32,455 nucleotides of DNA from Flavobacteriales bacterium (GCA_020631555.1 JAHDGY010000024.1:1-32455), one strand, 5' to 3'; shown: positions 11,001 through 18,952, counted from the stretch's first letter. Made by a program: numbers and translations. Notes: a model not told the origin generated them from the sequence alone.

Positions 11001-14000
11001 ACAACCTTCCAGCCGGATTCTATGCACTTACTGTTACAGACAACACAACAGGGTGTATCACCTCCAACGTACTAACTGTTCAACAGCCGTCGGCTCCGTT
11101 GGCAGTTACTGGTATAACTAAAAACTTAGACTGTTTCGGCGACCTTTCCGGTGAAATTGATATCACTGCGTCCGGCGGAACACCTAATTATAATTACAAT
11201 TGGGCAGTAGGCTCCGCATCCCCTGTTAATCAAGGAGACCAGACTAACCGACCAGCAGGCTATTATGAACTAGAAGTATCCGATGCCAATGGTTGTCTTC
11301 AAAATGCAAGCTTCACACTTACCGAACCAAAAGAGATTTTGCTCAGCGCTACCTCAGCAGCTGTATTTTGTCGAAGCGACTCAAACGGTGTTATTAAAGT
11401 AACCGCTTCTCAAGGACACAATCCATACACCTATGATTGGGCCGGGTCAATAATGACCGGACTACCGTCTAGCGATTCAATATTTGGACTTGTTGCAGGC
11501 AATTATTCCATTTCGGTAACCGACAGTATGAATTGTTCGAAAGATTCTGTAGTTGTTGTTGAAGGACCAAATCCAATGGTGTTTGATATCAGGGTTATTA
11601 ACTCCTCGTGCAACCAGGCCAACGGAAAAGCTTACGCAAACGTAAGTGGTGGAGTAGGATTAAATTCTGGGCATACGTACAACTGGGTAGATGATCAACT
11701 TCCGGCAACGGTTGGATTAGACTCCATGATCAACGCAACTTACGGACAGTACACATTATTTGTAACTGACAGTAATTCTTGCACCTCGGATACAACATTC
11801 AACATTAGCAACGCCAACGCTCCGCAAATTAGCATCGACAGTATTATCAAACCTTCCTGCTATGGAGGCTCAGACGGATCCATTGGCGTCTCCATCACGA
11901 ACGCCAATTCTAGTTATGACCTATACTGGAATCCTGCACCAAACTCATTTAGCGAAGACTTGCAAAACAGACCTGCAGGAACTTACACGTTAACAGTCAT
12001 TGACTCACTAGGATGTACGTCAATTGCCTCAGCCACAATTTCAGATCCAGATTCAATTGCAATCAACAGTGCAGTTGTGAATGCAGCCTGCTCAAGAAAT
12101 GACGGCCAAATCCAAGTCCAAACCAGTGGCGGCACCGGACCATTAACGTTAACCTGGAATACTGGATCAGGTAACCCTAATTCCACTTTGTTTGCCGGCG
12201 TTTATACCGCAACTGTAACGGACAGCCTGGGTTGTACAAAATCTAAGAACATTGTAGTGAATAACGCTTCAGGAATCACTGGTGCAACAATTACCACAAC
12301 GGACGTTTCCTGCCATGGATTTTTGGACGGGAGTGCCACCGTTGTGGCTATCGATGGGGTTGAACCAATAGACTACTACTGGATTGGAGGAAATCCAGAC
12401 ACGGCCAATACCCAAACAGGGCTCGGAGCGGGTGAACACTTCGTTCAAATGACCGACTCCAACAATTGCCAACACATAGCTATTGTTACGATCAACTCTC
12501 CTTCTGAATTACTGGTAACTTCTACAATCAACCCATCCACTTGTGGAAAAAACGATGGAACAATCTTGGTTTCGGCCAGCGGAGGCAATGCTCCATATGT
12601 TTATGACTGGACCGATAATTCCCTTAAAGACACCACCTATTTGGTCACACTTGGCTCGGGAATTTACACCTTGGAAGTTACAGACAATAATGGCTGTAGC
12701 GCAAACTTTCCAATTACCCTTTCTGACCTCGGAAAAATAGACGCCTCTATCGCAGTTAAAGATGCTAAATGTTATGGCAACTCAACCGGCCAACTTATTG
12801 TATCCGCGACCGGAAATAGCACACTTAGCTATCAATGGTCGAGTAATAGCGGCGCCACACTTACCGGCGAAACAAATCCTACGTTAGGAAATCAACCATC
12901 GGGGAATTACATTGTTGAAATTTCCGACACAGCTGGTTGCTCTGCATTCTTTGCTGGACATATTGATCAGCCTGACACCTTACAATTGCAAGCGCCAATT
13001 ACTGCGTCCGTGTCCTGTAAAGATGCCTGCAATGGTCAAGCTACTGTGATGGCTTTGGGCGGCACATTACCATACAACTATATTTGGACATCCGGCAATA
13101 CGATGCCACTAGACACTGGGCTTTGCCTTGGCGCTACCGCAGTAACTTTAACCGATGCAAACGGATGTTCCGCAAGTAGAATTATTGAAATCAGCGGTCC
13201 GCCAAGCATCATAATTAACGTGGATTCGCTGATAAGCGCCCAATGCGCTCATACCACCGATGGAGCGATATCAGTTTCTATTTCCGGTGGATCAGGTTCT
13301 GGATATAGTACTGCTTGGTCTACTGCCGATAATTCCTTCTCTAGCACGGATGAAGATATTTCGGGTCTCTCTCCTCAAGAGTATATTCTTACGGTTACGG
13401 ACGGCAAGAATTGTTCAACTGCAATCGCTGTAATGGTAGACACTATCACCGTGATTACAGCCTATCCAGGGGCCAACGATACAATTTGCCCTCGTGATAC
13501 AGTGCCGCTTGTTGGAAAAACAGGGCCAAATCTGGATGCTGGCGGAATTTGGCTAAACATGACTGGTGACACTTTAAATAGCACCAAAATATACAAAGCC
13601 GCGCCTGAAAGCACAACTAGCTATATATTCAAAGCTCTGGATGGAATTTGTTATGACTTCGACACGATTCAAATTGATCTGCATGACCAGCCAATTGCCG
13701 ATGCAGGGGAAGACGTGACTATTCTACCGGGATCGCAAGTCACCCTCGGGGGCCACCCGACAGGACCAGATGGATCAACCTATAGTTGGACGCCAACCAC
13801 CGACATGGATGAACTGCAAGCTTTAATAGCCAATCCAAACGTGTTGGTAAAAACAGAAATAGACTACATAGTAACTGTTACAGATCCTAACAGTTGTATA
13901 GCCACCGACACGGTAAGAATCACCCCTCTTCCAGGCTTCATACCGGCAACGGGAATTAGCCCAAATGCTGACGGCAAAAACGATACCTGGCAAATCCCAG

Positions 14001-14203
14001 GGATTTCAGAATTCCCAGAGGCCACTGTCGAAATATACAACCGATGGGGGAAATTAATATTCCAATCGGACGGGTATCACACCCCATGGGACGCAAAATT
14101 TGAAGGAACGAATGTTCCTGTTGGAACGTATTACTACGTAATTAACTTAAATCACAAAAATTACCCGGACGCATTAACTGGACCTATAACCGTAATGTAT
14201 TAA
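5042..14203 (+). CDS. Giant SprB-repeat adhesin exported by the type IX secretion system
   Basis: A 3053-residue cell-surface protein. Residues 1-21 form a signal peptide (cleavage after VQA). From about residue 79 to 2800 I count about 34 tandem SprB-type repeats of 75-90 residues. Each opens with a Cys in a C-x-G-x-x-x-G-x-I pattern, continues GG-x-x-x-Y-x-Y-x-W, and closes with an AG-x-Y-x-V-x-V-x-D-x-x-G-C segment. A PKD/Ig-like segment follows at about 2885-2960 (IADAGEDVTILPGSQVTLGG). The C-terminus, about 2965-3053, is a gliding-motility-type (type B) T9SS sorting domain with GISPNADGKNDTW, VEIYNRWGKLIFQ and VPVGTYYYVI. SprB of Flavobacterium is the known mobile gliding adhesin; this protein has the same architecture but I do not call it the orthologue. 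The PorP/SprF-like gene 10 bp downstream is its probable partner. It could serve attachment rather than gliding. Confidence 0.93.
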   Translation: MRKFLPVAGLLAFVCFTNVQAQISPVKITPKILPQVQKLQLLENENLFRGPAQTCVDGNDSLKVEIVSDSNYNGTDLKCAGSCSGFFSLKVQHGSGNYSYSWSGTSNGTSTTNSKFEQVCDQLSITVVVRDNVTGIECVAGHNLSAPFEMSPSSFSTTPPTCKSSCDGSAQYNIFGGTHPYKYNWSNGENTKNANSLCFGTTTLTITDDNGCTFDTSVVLVAPPAMDDGETVQSPICNGTSTGYITLKPNSGDGGPYTYDWVNPALAPSTSNDSVGGLAAGDYSVVITDGSGCVSDTFKYSLINPADLTISIVEQVDPVCLSNCVGKFSVDANGGTGNYTYAWFQGTFGSGTVIPGLNDSTSDNTLCGQTDYFVVVTDAAGCADSIQFSQLNANPAITITPVTVTQRSCPDVEDGAIDITPTGGAGSSSSDYTYTWTGLSFSSSSDDISGLASDTYSLNVADGTGCEFDTTITINNLDSIFFNASITNITCTGKKDGAIDNSPTGGNGGLVLDWSSCSTTGIVPGVEDQSGLEPGTYCATITDSKGCKKDTSYIFIDLPSIGISAVVTEISCSGSGCDGAIDITASNGNGSFTYTWATTNVGNSVNGSTNEDETGLCADDYTISVTNAGCTVDTTITLAVPNGLNLDTSASQPSCSGADGKLNVTISGGSGTYPVIQWYTGSYDGGAGTLYASGTTVNNVPAGTYELYVEDNGSCRDSIVVTLTSETNPTVSSVDINPGCDGDNTGTIDATITGGAGPYQNLNWTGPISAVGEDLFNAPAGTYTLTGNDSKDCPISYTTTLTDNPPIVLSSFTIIDQQCANQGTGGIQVNISGGVVSSSYSYNWAGPNGYTSSSQNLTGINDETYCLTVTDDNLCQYDTCFTIAAATPIVITTASSDPACGLSDGEVSASATGGASTTGTYSFVWKDAAHSIIAGQTNDTLSNISAACYWVLVSDDNNCVDSAQICINDINGPTIQLDSTRNALCNGICTGLIHTSTTVNMAPLTLIWTTTPSSYTGPTNVDDINNLCGGTYALTATDGAGCQSVLSVVINEPNAIDPNIAITQPTCFGQNGIIKTYASGGTAPYTYDWNNDGTGDYNDPDSLIGSDGTYNLSISDSMGCTHTATATITEPTQITAQTGIVLSDCGSNGGAAAISNIAGGTVSSTYNLAWFNSGTTTPQLENKDTLANQPAGCYDVLVSDDNSCSELFTVCISDSGTPILSSVITNVTCFKGTDGQIDLNITGGKQPIASLSWNGPNGFVANNTSDSLITGLSEGYYNVLVTDGDGCTATRVDTVGQADQIVASTAITNPSCASKTDGAIDITIANAALPLTSATWTPSNNNSEDVSGLAAGQHCVKIVDANGCALDTCFNLHDPAPIALITGATTSGCGSSTGQASVIPSGGNATSASDYTYLWTGGTPNNTQTISSLAPGPYTVTVTDLSGCSQSGSVTVGQSDSALVQFSSAVHVSCHGQSTGAIYINVSGGQGPYNYDWDNDGTGDNDDAQDLLSASAGCHKLIITDANGCISRFSYCLTEPTAPLAATSTKTNLTCFNDHTGSIDLSVTGGTTGYNYNWTYPDASTSNVEDVSNGTAGAYCVTITDNNGCSLTRCDTLVEPNTILMIPTVVNSACGKANGSITLTTSGGTEANDYDYEWRYVNGVPVLGNGLNTIGSLPAGAYTIYATDDNGCKDSLKVALSDSTGPTTTSNSTDVKCFGDPTGSITVSASGQGPPFIFDWFNSVTPDPGNTATVSGLGAGIYTMVVEDTLGCKATLIDTIFGPDAPLALASITKNLTCHNDTTGEIDVTITGGSAPYTIQWSGPNSFNSSAMDITNLFAGKYAYAVMDSNKCTISDTITIAQPDAMQLDTTIVQPTCGQSNGSASVSVTGGTPGYTYVWANSSASVIGLTNSVNNLASGNYGLVVIDSKNCSTTVAIPLSNSNGPTVDTAITHVACHGDSTGAINITVGGTTNFSVNWVFLGGTSSDEDLNNLPAGFYALTVTDNTTGCITSNVLTVQQPSAPLAVTGITKNLDCFGDLSGEIDITASGGTPNYNYNWAVGSASPVNQGDQTNRPAGYYELEVSDANGCLQNASFTLTEPKEILLSATSAAVFCRSDSNGVIKVTASQGHNPYTYDWAGSIMTGLPSSDSIFGLVAGNYSISVTDSMNCSKDSVVVVEGPNPMVFDIRVINSSCNQANGKAYANVSGGVGLNSGHTYNWVDDQLPATVGLDSMINATYGQYTLFVTDSNSCTSDTTFNISNANAPQISIDSIIKPSCYGGSDGSIGVSITNANSSYDLYWNPAPNSFSEDLQNRPAGTYTLTVIDSLGCTSIASATISDPDSIAINSAVVNAACSRNDGQIQVQTSGGTGPLTLTWNTGSGNPNSTLFAGVYTATVTDSLGCTKSKNIVVNNASGITGATITTTDVSCHGFLDGSATVVAIDGVEPIDYYWIGGNPDTANTQTGLGAGEHFVQMTDSNNCQHIAIVTINSPSELLVTSTINPSTCGKNDGTILVSASGGNAPYVYDWTDNSLKDTTYLVTLGSGIYTLEVTDNNGCSANFPITLSDLGKIDASIAVKDAKCYGNSTGQLIVSATGNSTLSYQWSSNSGATLTGETNPTLGNQPSGNYIVEISDTAGCSAFFAGHIDQPDTLQLQAPITASVSCKDACNGQATVMALGGTLPYNYIWTSGNTMPLDTGLCLGATAVTLTDANGCSASRIIEISGPPSIIINVDSLISAQCAHTTDGAISVSISGGSGSGYSTAWSTADNSFSSTDEDISGLSPQEYILTVTDGKNCSTAIAVMVDTITVITAYPGANDTICPRDTVPLVGKTGPNLDAGGIWLNMTGDTLNSTKIYKAAPESTTSYIFKALDGICYDFDTIQIDLHDQPIADAGEDVTILPGSQVTLGGHPTGPDGSTYSWTPTTDMDELQALIANPNVLVKTEIDYIVTVTDPNSCIATDTVRITPLPGFIPATGISPNADGKNDTWQIPGISEFPEATVEIYNRWGKLIFQSDGYHTPWDAKFEGTNVPVGTYYYVINLNHKNYPDALTGPITVMY
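6985..11350 (+). repeat. Six three-domain super-repeats within the adhesin (repeats 8-25)
   Basis: Reading the SprB repeats in order, repeats 8, 11, 14, 17, 20 and 23 are one subtype (B). Five of the six open with CG-x-x-x-G or CGxSNG-like residues and most close with an IS/LS-D/N-x-x-GP segment. The next two in each case (A1 such as CHGDSTGAI, A2 such as CFGDLSGEIDI) close with EP or QP segments. The order B-A1-A2 is kept six times, about 235-245 residues per unit. Repeats 27-32 then alternate B-A1 three times. Boundaries are approximate and the classes are assigned by eye. Confidence 0.6.
7301..7307 (+). repeat. G7 homopolymer in the adhesin coding sequence
   Basis: Seven consecutive G, read as part of Gly-Gly-Ala codons in a SprB repeat. 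A one-base slip would truncate the protein about 2300 residues before the sorting domain. It is unusually long for this AT-rich coding region, but I have no evidence that it varies. Confidence 0.7.
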
Positions 14204-14213
14204 TCCTACCACA

Positions 14214-15137
14214 ATGAAACATATAGTATTTTCCATTCTTGCAACAATTACAGTGGTACAGGTTTATAGCCAGCAATTACCACAGTTTAGCCAGTATTTT
14301 TTTAACGATTACGTAATCAACCCTGCAGTTGCTGGCGCAAGTTCAAATATCGATGTGCGAACCAACTACCGCTACCAATGGATAGGAATAAACGATGCTC
14401 CCAGAACTTACTCGCTAAGTTTTGCTATGCCACTGCGAAAAGACAACATGGGAATTGGTGGTTATGTGTACAGCGATGTAGCAGGTCCCTTTAGCAGAAC
14501 AGGTGCACAAGGTTCGTTTTCATATATTTTTAAGATTACTGAGAAAATCAAACTGTCTGCGGCGCTTAGCTTAGGGCTGGTACAAATTGGAGTAGATGGT
14601 CAAAGATTGACACTTTACAATCAAGATGATCAAATTCTTGATGGGTCGGTGCAGCGGGCAATTCTGTTTGATGGAAAATTCGGAATGCAAGTATACTCCG
14701 ACGATTGGTTCGTTGGGTTCTCTGCTCCGCAATTGGTGCAGAGTAAAGTCAAAATAGCCAATGACCCGAATCTGCAAAATGGCAAGCTAGAAGATCATTA
14801 TTTGCTTATGGCCGGATATAAGTATAACGTCATTGACAAAGTGCAAGTAGAGCCATCTATTTTGGCAAAATTTGTTGCGCCTACTCCATTGTCACTTGAT
14901 GTAATGGCCCGTTTGATTTATGATAAAAAAGTTTGGCTAGGAGCATCCTATCGCCACCAGGACGCATGGTCTGCTCTTATAGGATATACCTTTCAAAACC
15001 ATCTATCCATTGGTTATTCCTACGATATTACCACAAGTAATTTGGCTAACTATTCGCAAGGAACTCACGAGCTGGTATTGGGCCTCAAATTTTCTAAACA
15101 AAGCGCTTCCAAACCTGCGAGCGAGGCAGTAGAATAA
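14214..15137 (+). CDS. PorP/SprF-family type IX secretion outer-membrane protein
   Basis: A 307-residue protein with a signal peptide (MKHIVFSILATITVVQVYSQ) followed immediately by QFSQYFFNDYVINPAVAG, the hallmark N-terminal segment of the PorP/SprF family. The body is rich in alternating beta-strand patterns expected of an outer-membrane barrel (for example MGIGGYVYSDVAGPFSRTG). SprF in Flavobacterium is needed for secretion of the type B CTD adhesin SprB, and related paralogues sit next to their substrates. Here the gene begins 10 bp after the adhesin stop, so it is probably its dedicated partner, helping to export or anchor it at the outer membrane. The C-terminus (KQSASKPASEAVE) is hydrophilic. 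PorP/SprF paralogues are numerous, so the orthology cannot be settled from sequence alone. Confidence 0.92.
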   Translation: MKHIVFSILATITVVQVYSQQLPQFSQYFFNDYVINPAVAGASSNIDVRTNYRYQWIGINDAPRTYSLSFAMPLRKDNMGIGGYVYSDVAGPFSRTGAQGSFSYIFKITEKIKLSAALSLGLVQIGVDGQRLTLYNQDDQILDGSVQRAILFDGKFGMQVYSDDWFVGFSAPQLVQSKVKIANDPNLQNGKLEDHYLLMAGYKYNVIDKVQVEPSILAKFVAPTPLSLDVMARLIYDKKVWLGASYRHQDAWSALIGYTFQNHLSIGYSYDITTSNLANYSQGTHELVLGLKFSKQSASKPASEAVE

Positions 15138-15177
15138 GGTAAATGCTCAATTAATTTTAATTTTACCGTTCTAACTT

Positions 15178-17637
15178 ATGCAAACAGTAATAAGAGGGCT
15201 ATCCCTATTCTCCCTCGGCATTCTCTCCTTTTCAATTTGCGCACAAGAATCGGTGCAAGTTATTCGGGGAAAAGTTGTGGACAAAGAATCGCGCTTTCCG
15301 ATTTTCGGAGCTACGGTTTATGTTTTAACCGACACCACCAAAAACCTTGGAGCATCTACTATTGACGACGGAACTTTCCGAATCGAAGGTGTGAGCCTTG
15401 GTCGACATCAGCTGAGAATATCCAGCATGGGATTTGAAAAGCAAGTGGTACCCGTAGAAGTCACTTCGGGAAAAGAAGTTATTCTCAATATCGGTCTGGA
15501 AGAAGCTTCTTTTGAAATTGAAGAAGTGGTTATTTCGGCTGGAGAAAAAGGCTCTGTACGAAACGATATGGTTTTGGTAAGCGGACGGGAATTTTCTGTT
15601 GAAGAGTCTAACCGATACGCAGGAAGCCGAAGCGATCCTGCTAGAATGGCTTCCAACTATGCCGGAGTTCAAGGCACGGATGATTCAAGGAATGACATAG
15701 TAGTAAGGGGGAATTCTCCATTTGGTGTGTTATGGCGTGTTGAAGGAATCGATATTCCAAATCCAAATCACTTCGCAATTGCGGGCTCTTCTGGCGGCCC
15801 CATCAGCATTGTCAATAACAAAACTCTTTCTAATTCAGATTTCTTTACGGGAGCATTTCCAGCAGAATATGGCAATAGCCTTTCGGCAGTCTTTGATTTA
15901 AAACTTAGAAATGGAAACAACGAAAAGCATGAGTTTTCTGGTCAGTTTGGGTTGTTTGGAGCCGAAGTGCTAGCAGAAGGTCCTCTCTCGAAAGAATCTG
16001 GATCTTCCTATTTGGCAACTTATCGATATGCAACATTTGAAATCTTTGACGCTCTCGGTATCAATCTCGGAACCAACGCTACGCCAAAGTATCAAGACGC
16101 CTTTTTCAAGTTCAACTTCCCTTTGAAAAAGGGTGGCAATTTGGCACTATTCGGAATGGGAGGTAATAGCAACATCGATATTCTAATTAGTAATCAAAAA
16201 GATCCGTCAGAGGTAGACCTCTACGGAGACAACGACAGGGATCAATTGTTCGGGACCACGATGGGAGTTGGTGGAGCCATTTATACCAAGGCCCTCAACG
16301 AAAAAACATTTATCAAATCCACCACTGCAATTAGTTTCGACGACCAAAGTTCGGTGCATAATTACGTAGCACGACACGTGGATAAGCTCGGCAACTTTGT
16401 TTTAGATTCCACCTACCCCTTCATGAGGTATAGCTATACCCAAACAAGATTTACCAATAGTACCATGCTAAACAGGAAAATTGGCACCAAGGGAAGAACG
16501 AGTCTCAGAGTTGGAATGAATTCCGAATTCTTCATGCAAAGCTACCACGACAGCATTATTCGATACCAAGAGAAATTGTTCGACCAGTGGCGTATACGAT
16601 GGAATTTTGACGGTAATGGAGCACTAATTCAACCATATGCCCAAGTTAAACACAAGATCAACGAAAGGTTAACAGCAAATTTTGGTTGGCATTTGCAGTA
16701 CTTTTCACCGACCAATAGCTTATCTTGGCTGGAACCAAGAGCCGGACTACGATTTAATATGGATGAATTCAACACCATTAGCGCAGGAATTGGGATGCAT
16801 TCTCAAACGCAACCCAGCTACGCTTATCATTACCAAGAACAAGCTGCCGACGGCACCTATCAAGCGTATAACCGAAATATGGGTATGTCAAGGAGCGTCC
16901 ATTACATCCTTGGCTACGATAACACGTATTTCAAGAACTTTAGAATACGGTCAGAAGTATATTACCAAACGCTCAGTAACGTTCCGGTAACCATTGCGTC
17001 CTCCTCCTATTCACTTGTGAATGGAGGTGCTGGATTTACAAGACTATTTCCACCACCATTGAAGAATACTGGAACCGGAACCAATTACGGAATTGAGCTA
17101 ACATTGGAGAAATTCTTCAGTAAAAATTACTTCTTTTTGGTAACTGGATCGCTATTCGACTCCAAATACAAAGGAAGCGACGGTGTGGAACGTAACACAA
17201 ATTACAACGGAAATTATGCGTTAAACGTGTTAGGGGGAACCGAGTTTAAGATCAGAAAAAGCTCTGTGCTAAATGTAGGTGTAAAAGTTACCTATGCCGG
17301 AGGAAAAAGGTTTGGTTTGCCAGACATTGCTGCATCCGACGCTGAAAAGGAACTGATCTACCAAGACTCACTTTTCAATCACTTTCAGTTTGATCCATAC
17401 TTCAGAGCAGATGCCAAAGTTGGAATTAAAGTCAACAAGAAGAATTTAACCCATGAGGTGGGGATTGATTTAGTCAACATTTTCAATACTAAAAATATTT
17501 TAGGTTTAACCTATGCCCCGAAACCGGGGACATCGAGTTCTGCTAGCGATGCAATCATCAAGAATTATCAGCTGGGCTTTTTACCTATTTTTTACTATCG
17601 CGTTGACTTTTCATTTAACGGAAAGAAACAAAGATAG
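15178..17637 (+). CDS. TonB-dependent outer-membrane receptor with carboxypeptidase-like N-terminal domain
   Basis: An 819-residue protein. The signal peptide ends at SICAQ near residue 23. Residues about 28-110 form a CarboxypepD_reg-like domain (VIRGKVVDKESRFPIFGATV, ending in a strand-rich segment). The plug domain follows (about 120-245: NDIVVRGNSPFGVLWRVEGI, then FPAEYGNSLSAVFDLKLRNG), and the rest is the beta-barrel, ending DFSFNGKKQR. Such receptors import large ligands using TonB energy; the substrate cannot be read from the sequence. No SusD gene is adjacent, so this is not a standard SusCD glycan system. It begins 40 bp after the PorP/SprF-like gene and may share its transcript. The C-terminal residue is not the usual aromatic, which is common in this family. 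Confidence 0.9.
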   Translation: MQTVIRGLSLFSLGILSFSICAQESVQVIRGKVVDKESRFPIFGATVYVLTDTTKNLGASTIDDGTFRIEGVSLGRHQLRISSMGFEKQVVPVEVTSGKEVILNIGLEEASFEIEEVVISAGEKGSVRNDMVLVSGREFSVEESNRYAGSRSDPARMASNYAGVQGTDDSRNDIVVRGNSPFGVLWRVEGIDIPNPNHFAIAGSSGGPISIVNNKTLSNSDFFTGAFPAEYGNSLSAVFDLKLRNGNNEKHEFSGQFGLFGAEVLAEGPLSKESGSSYLATYRYATFEIFDALGINLGTNATPKYQDAFFKFNFPLKKGGNLALFGMGGNSNIDILISNQKDPSEVDLYGDNDRDQLFGTTMGVGGAIYTKALNEKTFIKSTTAISFDDQSSVHNYVARHVDKLGNFVLDSTYPFMRYSYTQTRFTNSTMLNRKIGTKGRTSLRVGMNSEFFMQSYHDSIIRYQEKLFDQWRIRWNFDGNGALIQPYAQVKHKINERLTANFGWHLQYFSPTNSLSWLEPRAGLRFNMDEFNTISAGIGMHSQTQPSYAYHYQEQAADGTYQAYNRNMGMSRSVHYILGYDNTYFKNFRIRSEVYYQTLSNVPVTIASSSYSLVNGGAGFTRLFPPPLKNTGTGTNYGIELTLEKFFSKNYFFLVTGSLFDSKYKGSDGVERNTNYNGNYALNVLGGTEFKIRKSSVLNVGVKVTYAGGKRFGLPDIAASDAEKELIYQDSLFNHFQFDPYFRADAKVGIKVNKKNLTHEVGIDLVNIFNTKNILGLTYAPKPGTSSSASDAIIKNYQLGFLPIFYYRVDFSFNGKKQR

Positions 17638-18393
17638 ATGGGCAACATATTGAGTGTTTTTAGGCTAGTTTACAAGCTATATTTTGCGGTGTGCTACATT
17701 CTGTCGGCTATTGTCCTCTATCCATGGTTTTACTATTACTTAGTCCGTAACGACCACCAGGAACGAGCATTTGCTTTAATGCGAAAATGGGCAAAGTTTC
17801 TAATTCGAATTATTGGGATCCGCATCAAAATTGATTACGAAGCAGAACTCCCGGCCAAACCATATGTTATCTGCGCCAATCACACTTCGTATCTAGACAT
17901 CATTGTGATGTACGAAATCATACCAGATTTCTTTCTATTTCTTGGCAAGTCAGACTTGCAAAAATGGCCGTTCATTCGGGTATTTTTTAGAGCAATGAAC
18001 ATTCCTGTGCACCGTAATAAAGGTTTTAAGGCGGGAAAAGCTTTGGAGCCCGCAGCAGCCGGATTGAAAGCTGGAAAATGTATAGCTATTTTCCCGGAGG
18101 GCCAAATACACGAAGAAGTACCGAAATTGCATCGGTTTAAGAATGGTGCGTTTAAGCTAGCCATAGACCAACAGGTGCCCATTGTCCCAATTACCTACCT
18201 CACCAACTACAGACGATTTTCTTATCATACCGATTTGTTTGGATACAGCAGCCCCGGTTATTCCAAGATAATTATTCACAAACCAATTAGCCCCAACGCG
18301 GAAGAAGATTTAGTACATTTGCGGGAACGTACTTTTACAGTTATTGACAACGCGCTAAAGGATTATGCAGATAACGGACGAAACAGTAGATAA
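17638..18393 (+). CDS. 1-acyl-sn-glycerol-3-phosphate acyltransferase (PlsC family)
   Basis: A 251-residue membrane-associated acyltransferase. The catalytic HX4D motif is NHTSYLD (His82, Asp87), and FPEG at residues 152-155 is the second glycerophosphate-binding motif. An N-terminal hydrophobic stretch (about residues 10-36) should anchor it in the inner membrane. It transfers a fatty acyl chain to lysophosphatidic acid to make phosphatidic acid, or a related acylation of a lipid. The ATG follows the TonB receptor stop with no gap, which suggests coupled translation. The last 29 bp overlap the start of gatC. Bacteroidota often hold several PlsC paralogues, including one for ornithine lipids, so the exact acceptor is uncertain. 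Confidence 0.92.
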   Translation: MGNILSVFRLVYKLYFAVCYILSAIVLYPWFYYYLVRNDHQERAFALMRKWAKFLIRIIGIRIKIDYEAELPAKPYVICANHTSYLDIIVMYEIIPDFFLFLGKSDLQKWPFIRVFFRAMNIPVHRNKGFKAGKALEPAAAGLKAGKCIAIFPEGQIHEEVPKLHRFKNGAFKLAIDQQVPIVPITYLTNYRRFSYHTDLFGYSSPGYSKIIIHKPISPNAEEDLVHLRERTFTVIDNALKDYADNGRNSR

Positions 18394-18655
18394 GATCGCG
18401 GAATTGGCCAAGCTTAAATTTGAGGGTGAGAAGAAGCAGGAAATAAAAAAAGATCTCAATAAAGTCCTTGATTTCGTGGAAAAGATCAACGAACTGGACA
18501 CCGAAGGGATCGAACCGTTAATCCACATTAGCGACGAAATAAATGTGCTCAGAGCGGATGTTTCGGAAAACAACACTACGCAGCAAGAAGCGTTGAAAAA
18601 CGCACCGAAAAAAGACAACTACTACTTTAAGATTCCTAAGGTAATTCAGGACTAA
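18365..18655 (+). CDS. gatC: Asp-tRNA(Asn)/Glu-tRNA(Gln) amidotransferase subunit C
   Basis: A 96-residue protein matching GatC in length and layout: an N-terminal helical segment (MQITDETVDKIAELAKLKF), KVLDFVEKINELDTEGIEPL in the middle, then an LRAD segment with the usual LRxDxV signature, and KDNYYFKIPKVI at the end. GatC stabilises the GatAB amidotransferase, which converts misacylated Glu-tRNA(Gln) or Asp-tRNA(Asn). gatA and gatB are not in the window; a lone gatC is common in this phylum. The start lies 29 bp inside plsC, so it is likely translationally coupled to it. It is the last intact gene of the plus-strand run. Confidence 0.93.
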   Translation: MQITDETVDKIAELAKLKFEGEKKQEIKKDLNKVLDFVEKINELDTEGIEPLIHISDEINVLRADVSENNTTQQEALKNAPKKDNYYFKIPKVIQD

Positions 18656-18733
18656 TTTTGACACCAAGCTTTAGTAAATTAACCTAGATCATTTTGCAAT
18701 GATTTTCAATTGCCCATTTTTGTGAAAAAGACA

Positions 18734-18750
18734 GCAGGTCAATGACCTGC
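18734..18750. repeat. 17-bp perfect palindrome (8-bp arms, 1-bp centre)
   Basis: GCAGGTCA and TGACCTGC are perfect inverted arms around a single A. No T-run follows, so this is not a Rho-independent terminator. The symmetry with a near-zero spacer resembles a dimeric operator. It lies between gatC and a decayed frame, with no intact gene directly downstream to regulate. Confidence 0.45.
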
Positions 18751-18760
18751 CTGAGTCTGC

Positions 18761-18952
18761 TTGTTAACCGATATTGAGATACCCGTGTGTTTTCAGCAAA
18801 AATTTGGAGGAGGCGTTCATTTTATTCTTGGTTACGATGAACAGCTCGCATCAAAAATCTTTAACTGGTTTGAGTGGGAATTCATGTGGTTCTACAATTT
18901 TGGAGTCACCTATCAACTTGGTAAGAACAAATCCCCGGTTAGACGAGAATAG
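18761..18952 (+). pseudogene. Possible remnant: C-terminal tail of an outer-membrane beta-barrel protein
   Basis: A 63-codon open frame with only a TTG start available and a stop close upstream in frame. The second half (FGGGVHFILGYDEQL, then FMWFYNFGVTYQLGKNK) has the strand-turn-strand look of the last strands of an outer-membrane barrel, including the closing FGVTYQLG. No signal peptide or N-terminal domain precedes it. I read it as the surviving tail of a lost gene. It is convergent with the ppx-like gene, ending 6 bp from that gene's stop. The reading could also be chance, since it is short and no family can be named. The rest of 18656-18760 shows no gene. Confidence 0.35.

Noticed and set aside
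5270-13400. CRISPR-like or satellite DNA suggested by the repeated sequence
   Set aside because: The repetition is at protein level with diverged nucleotides, units over 200 bp and one uninterrupted reading frame.
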